DNA of 7,211 nt, taken from positions 1 through 7,211 of the forward strand of contig JACQKO010000020.1 of NCBI GenBank assembly GCA_016204525.1. The letters run 5' to 3'. Shown in pieces: positions 1-5,628 of this stretch. A model generated the notes under the pieces. The model did no database searches. It was given only the letters and a program-made list of their open reading frames with translations, and had not been told where the DNA came from. The position numbers were made by a program, and so were the translations under genes. The first letter of the stretch is position 1; every line of letters starts with the position of its first letter. This DNA comes from Candidatus Levyibacteriota bacterium. Its GTDB lineage: Bacteria; Patescibacteriota; Microgenomatia; Levybacterales; GWA1-39-11.

Positions 1-278
1 GCGTCAAAGAACGGGGAAACAAATCCTTGAATTTCTAGTAAAAATTTCTTTGGGAAGAATGAAAATAACCAAGGAAAAATAATTGGGTAGTCAAAAGTTC
101 CGTCAATAATAAATCCCTTTTTAATTTTTCCCGGAATCTTGTGACCAGCTTTCTTTACGTGTTCTATTTCAAGAAGTCTTGTCCAAACATCAACCCCAAA
201 ATACTTATTGAAAAATCGCGGATACACTTGAAGCGCGAAGGATAATACCGGGAAAATTAAGCTTACTAAATGTTGCAC
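1..278 (-). CDS. Polytopic membrane protein, GT-C/GT39-like glycosyltransferase candidate, N-terminal part only
   Basis: The open frame starts at GTG 278 and runs off the left edge, so only 92 residues are visible. An in-frame TAA lies 15 bases upstream of the GTG, and there is no in-frame ATG nearby. Residues 3-18 form a hydrophobic segment. They are followed by a loop with Asp30 (FGVDVWTRLL), then a DYP motif (residues 63-65) leading into a second hydrophobic stretch. A hydrophobic helix, an early loop Asp, a 'G.IP' turn and then 'DYP' before the next helix resembles the first periplasmic loop of GT-C membrane glycosyltransferases, which use polyprenyl-phosphate sugars. That likeness is from memory of the family, and the catalytic region cannot be confirmed from a fragment. 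The gene is divergent from the methyltransferase and shares its promoter region. No Shine-Dalgarno is visible, and the predicted leader is only about 10 bases. Another polytopic membrane protein, such as a transporter, remains possible. Confidence 0.6.
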   Translation of the reverse strand, partial: MQHLVSLIFPVLSFALQVYPRFFNKYFGVDVWTRLLEIEHVKKAGHKIPGKIKKGFIIDGTFDYPIIFPWLFSFFPKKFLLEIQGFVSPFFD

Positions 279-302
279 GTCTTTGTGAGATTATATTATA
301 AT
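273..302 (+). promoter_or_regulatory. Putative promoter of the methyltransferase gene
   Basis: A perfect TATAAT spans 297-302, with TTGCAC (273-278, three of six consensus bases) 18 bases upstream. The expected start of transcription near 309 leaves only about four bases before the ATG at 313, so the mRNA would be essentially leaderless. The -35 overlaps the GTG start of the divergent gene, so binding here would tie the two genes together. Confidence 0.5.
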
Positions 303-323
303 CGCAAAACAAATGAAAACCAA
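295..323 (-). promoter_or_regulatory. Putative promoter of the leftward membrane-protein gene
   Basis: On the minus strand a perfect TATAAT spans 300-295. A poor -35 (TTGGTT, 323-318) lies 17 bases upstream, inside the methyltransferase start. Transcription would begin near 288, about 10 bases before the GTG at 278. The -10 belongs to the palindrome ATTATAAT (295-302), so it overlaps the rightward -10. This is a consensus match only. Confidence 0.4.
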
Positions 324-1014
324 GAATCAGAGATTAATGACTTTCTCAAGCGATGTTGATAAGACAGAAGCCAAAGGCGAGCACAAGTTCTATTTTTCAT
401 TTTCGAAGGATTATATAAAGGGGAAAAGGGTCCTTGATGTTGGATCATGGACCGGTCCATTTGAAATATTAATCTATAATTTAGCAAAAGAAATAACAGC
501 TGTTGACATTGAAGGGCGAGCATTAAAAGTTTTAAAGAGAAATTTACCAAAAGTTAAAACTGTAAAAGCTCTCTCACATAGACTTCCTTTCGCCGATAGA
601 ACATTTGACGTTGTCTGTTTTTTTGATGTTATTGAACATATTCCAGCAGGATACGAACTTGCAACGCTTATTGAAGTAAATAGGGTTTTAAAAAAAGGGG
701 GATATCTATTTATTGCCACCGTAAACAAAAATTTCTGGTCAGATCTTTTAGACCCAGCATACTGGTTAGCTGGCCACAGACACTATACAAAAGACCACTT
801 GAGACTATTGCTTTCCGATTCAGGGTTTTCTGTCGAAAAAGTAAAAATAACAGGATCTTTTTTTACTTCCTCTTACGCAATTTCATTTTATTTCTTTAAA
901 CATATACTTCATATAAAAATGCCTACCATAGGATTTATTGAAAGGAAGATGGAGAGAGATATGACTTCTCCGGGGTTTACTCAAATTTCGATCCGCGCAA
1001 AAAAGATTGCTTAA
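313..1014 (+). CDS. Class I SAM-dependent methyltransferase
   Basis: This 233-residue protein has the standard Rossmann methyltransferase order. Motif I is LDVGSWTG (41-48), and an acidic residue closes strand 2 at Asp65 (AVDIEG). LPFADRTFDVV (91-101) is followed by a DVIEHIP segment (105-111), and RVLKKGGYLFIATVN (124-138) forms the strand-5 region. This matches the Methyltransf_11/23 type of small-molecule methyltransferase, which transfers the SAM methyl group to O, N or C. Motif I has Ser-Trp where many members have Cys-Gly. The acceptor cannot be read from sequence; a sugar, glycan or lipid-linked substrate is inferred from the sugar-nucleotide genes alongside. The ATG at 313 is preferred over Met9 (337) because it lies just below the -10 box. 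The gene ends head-on against the aminotransferase gene, sharing TTAA. No signal peptide is evident, so it is probably cytoplasmic. Confidence 0.88.
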   Translation: MKTKNQRLMTFSSDVDKTEAKGEHKFYFSFSKDYIKGKRVLDVGSWTGPFEILIYNLAKEITAVDIEGRALKVLKRNLPKVKTVKALSHRLPFADRTFDVVCFFDVIEHIPAGYELATLIEVNRVLKKGGYLFIATVNKNFWSDLLDPAYWLAGHRHYTKDHLRLLLSDSGFSVEKVKITGSFFTSSYAISFYFFKHILHIKMPTIGFIERKMERDMTSPGFTQISIRAKKIA

Positions 1015-2147
1015 ACTTTGATTGCTTTCGAAACTACTTCGACAACATAATCTATTTCGTTATTTTTAAGCTTAGGATACAGCGGAAGAGAGATCTCCCG
1101 CTCCGCTATCCTTTCCGCATTTGGGAACGCGCCTTCTTTGTAGCCGAATCGTTGTCTGTAATAGGAGAAGAGATGAATGGAAGGATAGTTAATTACCGCT
1201 CCTACCCCATGATTATTAATATATTCTAATATTTTGTCTCGCTTTTTGGGATTTACCCAGATAGGGAATATATGTCTTCCATGCTTTGAGTTCTTGTATT
1301 CGCGTGGCATATCGATTCTAACTTCCGAAAACCCCTTCCTGTATATCTGTGCAATTCTTTCTCTCGCTTTCAAGTGTTTTTCTATTCTTTTTACCTGAGG
1401 AATAAGAAGAGCGGCCTGAATATTATCCATATTATATTTCCATCCGAGAACATCAACGTCATAAGTAGTGAGTCCAGTTCGGATGCGTTGAGCAAGTTCG
1501 CTTGTTATCCCATGGGATCGGAGCTTTTTAACTAGCTTGGCTGCCTCTTTTATGTTGGTTGAAAACGCTCCTCCTTCAGCCGAGGTTATACTTTTTGTAG
1601 CGTAAAAACTAAAACAGGCACCAAAAGATCTTTGACCCGGGTTAATTCCATCCCTTTGAGCTTCAAGTGCGTGAGCAGCGTCCTCAATTACTGCGAGTTT
1701 GTGTTTTTTTGCAATCGAAAGAATTTTTTTCATGTCAACCATTTGTCCATAAAGGTGGACGGGCATTATCGCCCGAGTCTTTTTGGTTATGGCCCGTTCG
1801 ATTAAATCAGCATCAATATTTCCCGTGTCTTTCTCAACGTCCACGAAAACAGGGATTCCGCCAGCCATGATAATAGAGTTCGCGGTGGCTACAAAAGACA
1901 TTGGTGTTGTGATAACCTCGCTATCGGTTTTAACTCCAGCAGCAATACAGGCAAGATGAAGCGCGGCCGTACAACTTGTTAACCCCACAACATATTTTGC
2001 GTTTAGATAGATACGTAGAGCTTCTTCGAGCTCGTCTACATAAGAGCCTGTTGTTAAAAATAGAGAGCGGAGTACTTTCTCGATAAGTTTTAATTCTAAT
2101 GTTCCAACGTTATGTTTGTAAAATTCGACGTTCGTTATTTTCTCCAT
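1011..2147 (-). CDS. DegT/DnrJ/EryC1/StrS family PLP-dependent sugar aminotransferase
   Basis: The 378-residue length is normal for the family. Visible landmarks are LTSCTAALHLA (56-66, phosphate-binding start), a VDVE segment (102-105), MPVHLYGQ (128-135), IEDAAHALEA (154-163) with the pyridine-binding Asp156, and FYATKSITSAEGG (181-193) with the PLP-linked Lys185. KYNMDNIQAAL (237-247) is another family signature. These enzymes transfer an amino group, usually from glutamate, to the keto carbon of a nucleotide-linked keto sugar. Following a 4,6-dehydratase gene in the same operon, it most likely makes a 4-amino-4,6-dideoxy (or 3-amino) hexose. The substrate is inferred from position. The ATG lies 15 bases after the upstream stop with no recognisable Shine-Dalgarno, so co-transcription is expected. 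The stop overlaps the methyltransferase stop by four bases. A sugar 3-dehydratase (ColD/RfbH-like) is unlikely because Lys185 is present, where those enzymes carry His. Confidence 0.93.
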   Translation of the reverse strand: MEKITNVEFYKHNVGTLELKLIEKVLRSLFLTTGSYVDELEEALRIYLNAKYVVGLTSCTAALHLACIAAGVKTDSEVITTPMSFVATANSIIMAGGIPVFVDVEKDTGNIDADLIERAITKKTRAIMPVHLYGQMVDMKKILSIAKKHKLAVIEDAAHALEAQRDGINPGQRSFGACFSFYATKSITSAEGGAFSTNIKEAAKLVKKLRSHGITSELAQRIRTGLTTYDVDVLGWKYNMDNIQAALLIPQVKRIEKHLKARERIAQIYRKGFSEVRIDMPREYKNSKHGRHIFPIWVNPKKRDKILEYINNHGVGAVINYPSIHLFSYYRQRFGYKEGAFPNAERIAEREISLPLYPKLKNNEIDYVVEVVSKAIKV

Positions 2148-2162
2148 TTTTAAACTTAAATA

Positions 2163-3203
2163 CTAGTGGTATTCGATACTGCCGTCAGGCAGGATTATTG
2201 GTACACGGCGAAGCCATGTTTGCGGATGCCAAACTTCTTGATTATCACGATACCATTGTATTGTTTCTAAAAGTCCACTTTTTAAGTCTTTTTTTGGTTC
2301 CCTACCAAGCAATTTTTTTATTTTACTATAATCACATGAAAAAGAAGAAACTTGTCCGGGTCTGTCTTTTACAAAAATGATTCGAGATAAAGGTATTTTC
2401 ATATGCTTAGCTACGGCTTTTGCAATCGAATAGATTGAGGAAGCCTTTCCTGATCCAATATTGAAAACTTGGCCTTTCACTTTCTTAATTGGGGCATGTA
2501 TTAAAAGCTCAATTGCACGCGAGACATCTGAAACATGCATGTAATCTCTTTTATTTCTTCCGGTTCCATGTACCGTGAGAGGTTCGTTGAGCAGGGCACT
2601 CGTAATAAATCTTGGGATTGCTTTTTCAAGGTGTTGCCTTGGGCCGTAGATATTGAAGGGGCGTAAGATTATTGCAGGGATATCATAAGTTACGCAATAA
2701 GAATACACCAGGCGATCTGCTCCTACTTTTGCCGCAGCATATGGACTGTGAGGGTTGAGGGGATGTGACTCGCCCATCTTACGAGTCAACCCTCGTCCAT
2801 ATACCTCGCACGTTGATATATGAATAAATCTTTCGACTTTCCTTTTATGGTGATAAACAGCATTTGCAACAGATTGAGTTCCCAAAACATCAGTCTCAAA
2901 AAATCTTCTATTGTCATGGATCGATCGCGTAACATGGGTTTCGGCTGCAAAGTGGATAACAATATCACTATCTGCTATGAGATTATCGACCATTGTGGAA
3001 TTAGTTACATCTCCATATACAAACCTAAATCGTCTATCGTTCATCATTTCTGGTATAAAATTTTTAAGGTTTCCTGCGTAGGTTAGTGCATCTAAAACGG
3101 TGAAGTAAAAATTTTTATATTTTTTAAATAAGTACTCTAAGACATTGCTTCCTATGAAACCTGCGGCCCCGGTAATGAAGATTTTTTTCTTTGTTTTTTT
3201 CAC
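2163..3203 (-). CDS. RmlB-like NAD-dependent sugar-nucleotide 4,6-dehydratase (extended SDR)
   Basis: From GTG 3203 this is 346 residues, close to RmlB size. It has the NAD-binding GAAGFIG (12-18), DALTYAGNL (38-46), HFAAETHVTRSI (84-95), the active-site block STCEVYG (130-136), the SDR pair Tyr155/Lys159 (YAAAK) and a sugar-nucleotide region RPFNIYGPRQ (181-190). RmlB-type enzymes convert an NDP-hexose to its 4-keto-6-deoxy form. RmlB has Thr-Asp-Glu in the active-site block; here it is Thr131-Cys132-Glu133, so a variant substrate or a related dehydratase, decarboxylase or epimerase activity is possible. An ATG at 3221 and another at 3266 are in frame. GTG was chosen because a TTGACG-17-TATAAT promoter overlaps the 3221 ATG and because VKKTKKKIFITG is a normal SDR start. 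The 3266 start would add a hydrophobic 21-residue leader. The gene is first in a leftward operon with the aminotransferase. The tail (residues 331-346) is an unusual RRVPIILPDGSIEYH. Confidence 0.88.
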   Translation of the reverse strand: MKKTKKKIFITGAAGFIGSNVLEYLFKKYKNFYFTVLDALTYAGNLKNFIPEMMNDRRFRFVYGDVTNSTMVDNLIADSDIVIHFAAETHVTRSIHDNRRFFETDVLGTQSVANAVYHHKRKVERFIHISTCEVYGRGLTRKMGESHPLNPHSPYAAAKVGADRLVYSYCVTYDIPAIILRPFNIYGPRQHLEKAIPRFITSALLNEPLTVHGTGRNKRDYMHVSDVSRAIELLIHAPIKKVKGQVFNIGSGKASSIYSIAKAVAKHMKIPLSRIIFVKDRPGQVSSFSCDYSKIKKLLGREPKKDLKSGLLETIQWYRDNQEVWHPQTWLRRVPIILPDGSIEYH

Positions 3204-3219
3204 TAAATTTATATATGGC

Positions 3220-3248
3220 ATTATAACTAACAAAAATATGCTCGTCAA
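3220..3248 (-). promoter_or_regulatory. Strong putative promoter of the dehydratase-aminotransferase operon
   Basis: On the minus strand TTGACG (3248-3243) and TATAAT (3225-3220) are separated by exactly 17 bases, which is 11 of 12 consensus positions. Transcription should start near 3213, downstream of the in-frame ATGs at 3266 and 3221 and about 10 bases before the GTG at 3203. This is the best promoter match in the window and the main reason for the start chosen for the dehydratase. Confidence 0.65.
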
Positions 3249-3258
3249 CAATAAAATA

Positions 3259-3267
3259 TGATACAAT
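3259..3267 (+). promoter_or_regulatory. Putative extended -10 promoter of the rfbF operon
   Basis: TGATACAAT (3259-3267) matches the extended -10 form TGn-TACAAT, one base from consensus. The bases where a -35 should lie (3239-3244) match poorly, as is common for extended -10 promoters. Transcription would begin near 3274, about 13 bases before the ATG at 3287. The element lies upstream of the leftward promoter, so the two operons would fire divergently from about 60 bases. Confidence 0.45.
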
Positions 3268-3286
3268 AAATAACCAAATTAGACTT

Positions 3287-4066
3287 ATGAAAATTCCAGT
3301 TGTTATCTTTTGCGGCGGAACCGGGACTCGCATGAAGGAAGAAACAGAATTCCGTCCAAAACCCATGGTAACCATTGGTGGTAGGCCAATCCTCTGGCAT
3401 GTAATGAAGATCTATAGCTATTACGGATTTAGTGATTTCATAATTGCACTTGGCTACAAGGGAGACTACATTAAGGATTATTTTTTAAATCAAGACTATT
3501 TGGAGCATGATTTTTTTCTTGACGTTAAAACAGGTCAGAATATTTTGTATAGAAAAAGCAAACGTAAACACGACGATTTTAAAATTATTTTTGTCGATAC
3601 AGGAATTGAATCCCCAACAGGTGACAGATTAATTAAAGTGAGGAAATATTTAAAGACAGATACGTTTATGGCAACTTATGGGGATGGAGTTTCAGATATT
3701 AACATAAAAGATCTCCTTAGTTTTCACAAAAAAAAGAAGTTAATCGGGGCGATAACAGGCGTTCATCCAAAATCGAAATGGGGCCTTATTATTTCAGATA
3801 AAAATGGAATAGTAAAAAGGTTTCAAGAGAAGCCTAGATTTAATCAATATGTAAATGGAGGATTTATGATATTCACGAAGAAAATTTTCGATTACTTGAA
3901 ACGCGGAGATATGATTCACGATGCATTTCCTAGGCTTGCAAAAGACGGCCAGCTCGCCGTATATATTCATGAAGGGTATTGGTCAGCCATGGATACCTAC
4001 CAGGATATGGAAGAATTAAATAAGCATTGGAGAAAAAACGCTCCTTGGAAAGTTTGGAAACGATGA
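3287..4066 (+). CDS. rfbF: Glucose-1-phosphate cytidylyltransferase
   Basis: RfbF converts CTP and alpha-D-glucose 1-phosphate to CDP-glucose and pyrophosphate in the cytoplasm. The 259 residues match the usual length of about 257. The N-terminus has the nucleotidyltransferase signature VIFCGGTGTRM (6-16), followed by RPKPMVTIGGRPILWH (23-38). The middle has VDTG (102-105) and ATYGDGVSD (129-137), with the metal-binding Asp in YGDG. Later come FQEKP (178-182) and VNGGFMIF (188-195). The C-terminus has YWSAMDTYQDMEEL followed by APWKVW, typical of RfbF and not of the thymidylyltransferase RmlA. It is first in the rightward operon, and its TGA overlaps the next start as ATGA at 4063-4066, suggesting translational coupling. 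CDP-glucose is normally the entry to CDP-linked deoxy sugars, but the usual partner RfbG is absent here. No Shine-Dalgarno is visible before the ATG. Confidence 0.95.
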   Translation: MKIPVVIFCGGTGTRMKEETEFRPKPMVTIGGRPILWHVMKIYSYYGFSDFIIALGYKGDYIKDYFLNQDYLEHDFFLDVKTGQNILYRKSKRKHDDFKIIFVDTGIESPTGDRLIKVRKYLKTDTFMATYGDGVSDINIKDLLSFHKKKKLIGAITGVHPKSKWGLIISDKNGIVKRFQEKPRFNQYVNGGFMIFTKKIFDYLKRGDMIHDAFPRLAKDGQLAVYIHEGYWSAMDTYQDMEELNKHWRKNAPWKVWKR

Positions 4067-5088
4067 AAGTTTTGGTGACCGGAGATCGAGGATATATTGG
4101 ATCGGTTCTTGTTCCGAAGTTATTAGAAAAAGGTTTTCAGGTCGTAGGGATAGACAGCGGCTTTTTTGAGAATAATCTTATATCCAAAACTCGCGAGCCA
4201 AATTATAAAAAAATTACTAAAGATATAAGGGAGGTAAAAATTTCGGATCTTTCCGGGATTGACGCAATCATTCATTTAAGCGCACTTTCAAATGATCCAA
4301 TGGGGCAGATAAACCCAAAATTAACCGAAGAGATAAATTATAAATCATCAGTCCGTCTGGCAAAGCTTGCAAAGCAAGCGAATGTTAAAAAATTTATTTT
4401 TTCATCATCCTGCAGTATATATGGTATTGCAGCATTAGGCGTGGTGGATGAAGAATCAAGAGTAAATCCTTTGACCGCTTATGCTAAATCGAAAATTAAA
4501 ACTGAGGATGCTCTAAAAAAATTAGCATCGGATAATTTTAGAGTATATCTTTTAAGAAACTCAACTGTCTATGGGTTTTCACCAATGTTCAGAAATGATT
4601 TAGTTGTGAACAACTTGGTTACAACGGCTTTAGCTTTTGGCCAAATTCGCATTCTCTCCGATGGTACTCCATGGAGACCTTTAATTGACGTTCGTGATCT
4701 TTCAGATATTTTTATTGAGTTTCTTAAAACAGAAGATAAGTCATTAAACGGTAATGTTATAAATATCGGTTTTAACGAAAACAACTTTCAAGTAAAGGAC
4801 TTAGTTGATATTATTCGCGAATATTTACCGTCATGTAAAGTAGTCTATACAGGAGAACACGTAAGCGATCCAAGAAGTTATAGAGTAAGGTTTGATCTCT
4901 TTAAGAAACACTTTCCGCAGGCATACCCAAAATGGCCACTTTCTCGATCAGTAAAGGACATAATAGAGAATTTGCAAAAAAGTAAATTTAAAAGAAAAGA
5001 TTTCGAGAGAGGCGTTTACACAAGACTGGCTGTTTTAAGGAAACTTATGAGTGAAGGGAAAATTGATCAAAATCTTTTCTGGAAATAA
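4063..5088 (+). CDS. NAD-dependent epimerase/dehydratase family protein (extended SDR)
   Basis: This is a 341-residue extended short-chain dehydrogenase/reductase. GDRGYIG (7-13) is the NAD(P)-binding turn, with Asp31 at the end of strand 2 favouring NAD. HLSALSNDP (71-79) is followed by the active-site strand SSSCSIYG (114-121) and catalytic Tyr140/Lys144 (YAKSK). A substrate region RNSTVYGFSP (165-174) and a DGTPWRPLIDVRD segment (200-212) come next. The family acts on nucleotide-linked sugars as epimerase, dehydratase or ketoreductase; which one cannot be read here. Genes of this type often sit beside rfbF (recollection). It lacks the look of classical RfbG, and Ser-Cys-Ser replaces the Thr-Asp-Glu of RmlB, so epimerase or reductase is more likely than dehydratase. 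A C-terminal extension (about 305-341) ends in RKLMSEGKIDQNLFW. The ATG at 4063 is chosen because it overlaps the rfbF stop (ATGA); the in-frame ATG at 4027 lies inside rfbF. Confidence 0.88.
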   Translation: MKVLVTGDRGYIGSVLVPKLLEKGFQVVGIDSGFFENNLISKTREPNYKKITKDIREVKISDLSGIDAIIHLSALSNDPMGQINPKLTEEINYKSSVRLAKLAKQANVKKFIFSSSCSIYGIAALGVVDEESRVNPLTAYAKSKIKTEDALKKLASDNFRVYLLRNSTVYGFSPMFRNDLVVNNLVTTALAFGQIRILSDGTPWRPLIDVRDLSDIFIEFLKTEDKSLNGNVINIGFNENNFQVKDLVDIIREYLPSCKVVYTGEHVSDPRSYRVRFDLFKKHFPQAYPKWPLSRSVKDIIENLQKSKFKRKDFERGVYTRLAVLRKLMSEGKIDQNLFWK

Positions 5089-5097
5089 CCCGCAAGC

Positions 5098-5628
5098 ATG
5101 AAAATCATCAAAACTAAAATTAAGGGAGTATTTATAATAGAGCCGGAGCCGCGATCAGATGAACGTGGATACTTTGCCCGCGTATTTGCAAAAGAAATTC
5201 TAAAGGCAAACGGAATTAAATTCGACATAGCACATATAAATCGATCTTTGACAAGGGTTCGTGGTACAATTCGAGGAATTCATTATCAAATAAAGCCTCG
5301 TCAGGAAGACAAAATAATACAATGCATTGAGGGCGCGATTTTTGATGTTGCGGTTGACCTAAGACGTAATTCTAAGACTTTCGGTGAATGGGTAAGTGCT
5401 GAGCTTTCGGGAGAGAGCATGCGAATGTTTTTTGTTCCAAAAGGATGCGGACATGCATTTCAAACACTCTCGCCCAATTGTCTTATAGAATATTTTGTTA
5501 GCGAATATTATTCGCCCGAATATGAAAGAGGAGCGCTATGGAATGATCCGTTTTTTAAAATCAAGTGGCCTATAAAACATCCAACACTGTCTGACAAAGA
5601 TAAAAATTGGCCTCCCTATCACAAATGA
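5098..5628 (+). CDS. rfbC: dTDP-4-dehydrorhamnose 3,5-epimerase family protein
   Basis: RmlC/RfbC-type cupins invert C3 and C5 of 4-keto-6-deoxy nucleotide sugars, turning a D-gluco into an L-configured intermediate. The 176-residue length is typical. Motifs in order are RSDERGYFARVF (19-30), the core GTIRGIHYQ (56-64) with catalytic base His62, Lys72, IFDVAVDLRRNSKTFGEW (81-98), VPKGCGHAFQTLS (113-125), and EYFVSEYYSPEYERG (131-145) with Tyr132 at the catalytic tyrosine position, then WNDP and LSDKD near the end. GCGHAF replaces the common GFAHGF, and Phe133 replaces the Lys that often follows the catalytic Tyr, so substrate or one-versus-two-centre specificity may differ. With an rfbF upstream, the natural substrate may be CDP-linked rather than dTDP-linked (inference). 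The start lies nine bases after the previous stop with no clear Shine-Dalgarno. The TGA overlaps the next ATG at 5625-5628. Confidence 0.93.
   Translation: MKIIKTKIKGVFIIEPEPRSDERGYFARVFAKEILKANGIKFDIAHINRSLTRVRGTIRGIHYQIKPRQEDKIIQCIEGAIFDVAVDLRRNSKTFGEWVSAELSGESMRMFFVPKGCGHAFQTLSPNCLIEYFVSEYYSPEYERGALWNDPFFKIKWPIKHPTLSDKDKNWPPYHK

Noticed and set aside
296..728. Minus-strand open frames inside the methyltransferase
   Set aside because: They lie antisense to a clear methyltransferase with all motifs, and their translations show no family features.
997..1010. GCAA/TTGC inverted repeat near the convergent gene ends as a bidirectional terminator
   Set aside because: A four-pair stem with an A-rich loop is too weak, and it is fully coding.
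2179..2192. Perfect inverted repeat CTGCC-GTCA-GGCAG as a terminator
   Set aside because: The stem is five base pairs, lies inside the dehydratase coding end, and no T-run follows on either strand.
3728..3735. Run of eight A in rfbF as a slippage or frameshift site
   Set aside because: The frame is intact across it and the protein aligns in full with the family; such runs are expected in AT-rich Lys-rich DNA.
4027..4062. Longer start for the SDR at the in-frame ATG 4027
   Set aside because: The extra 12 residues lie inside the conserved C-terminus of rfbF and precede an ideal SDR start (MKVLVTG). The ATGA overlap at 4063 is the natural coupling.
5607..5624. Longer start for the RmlD gene at ATG 5607
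   Set aside because: The added six residues overlap the end of the epimerase and come before a standard MKILIFG start that overlaps the stop as ATGA.
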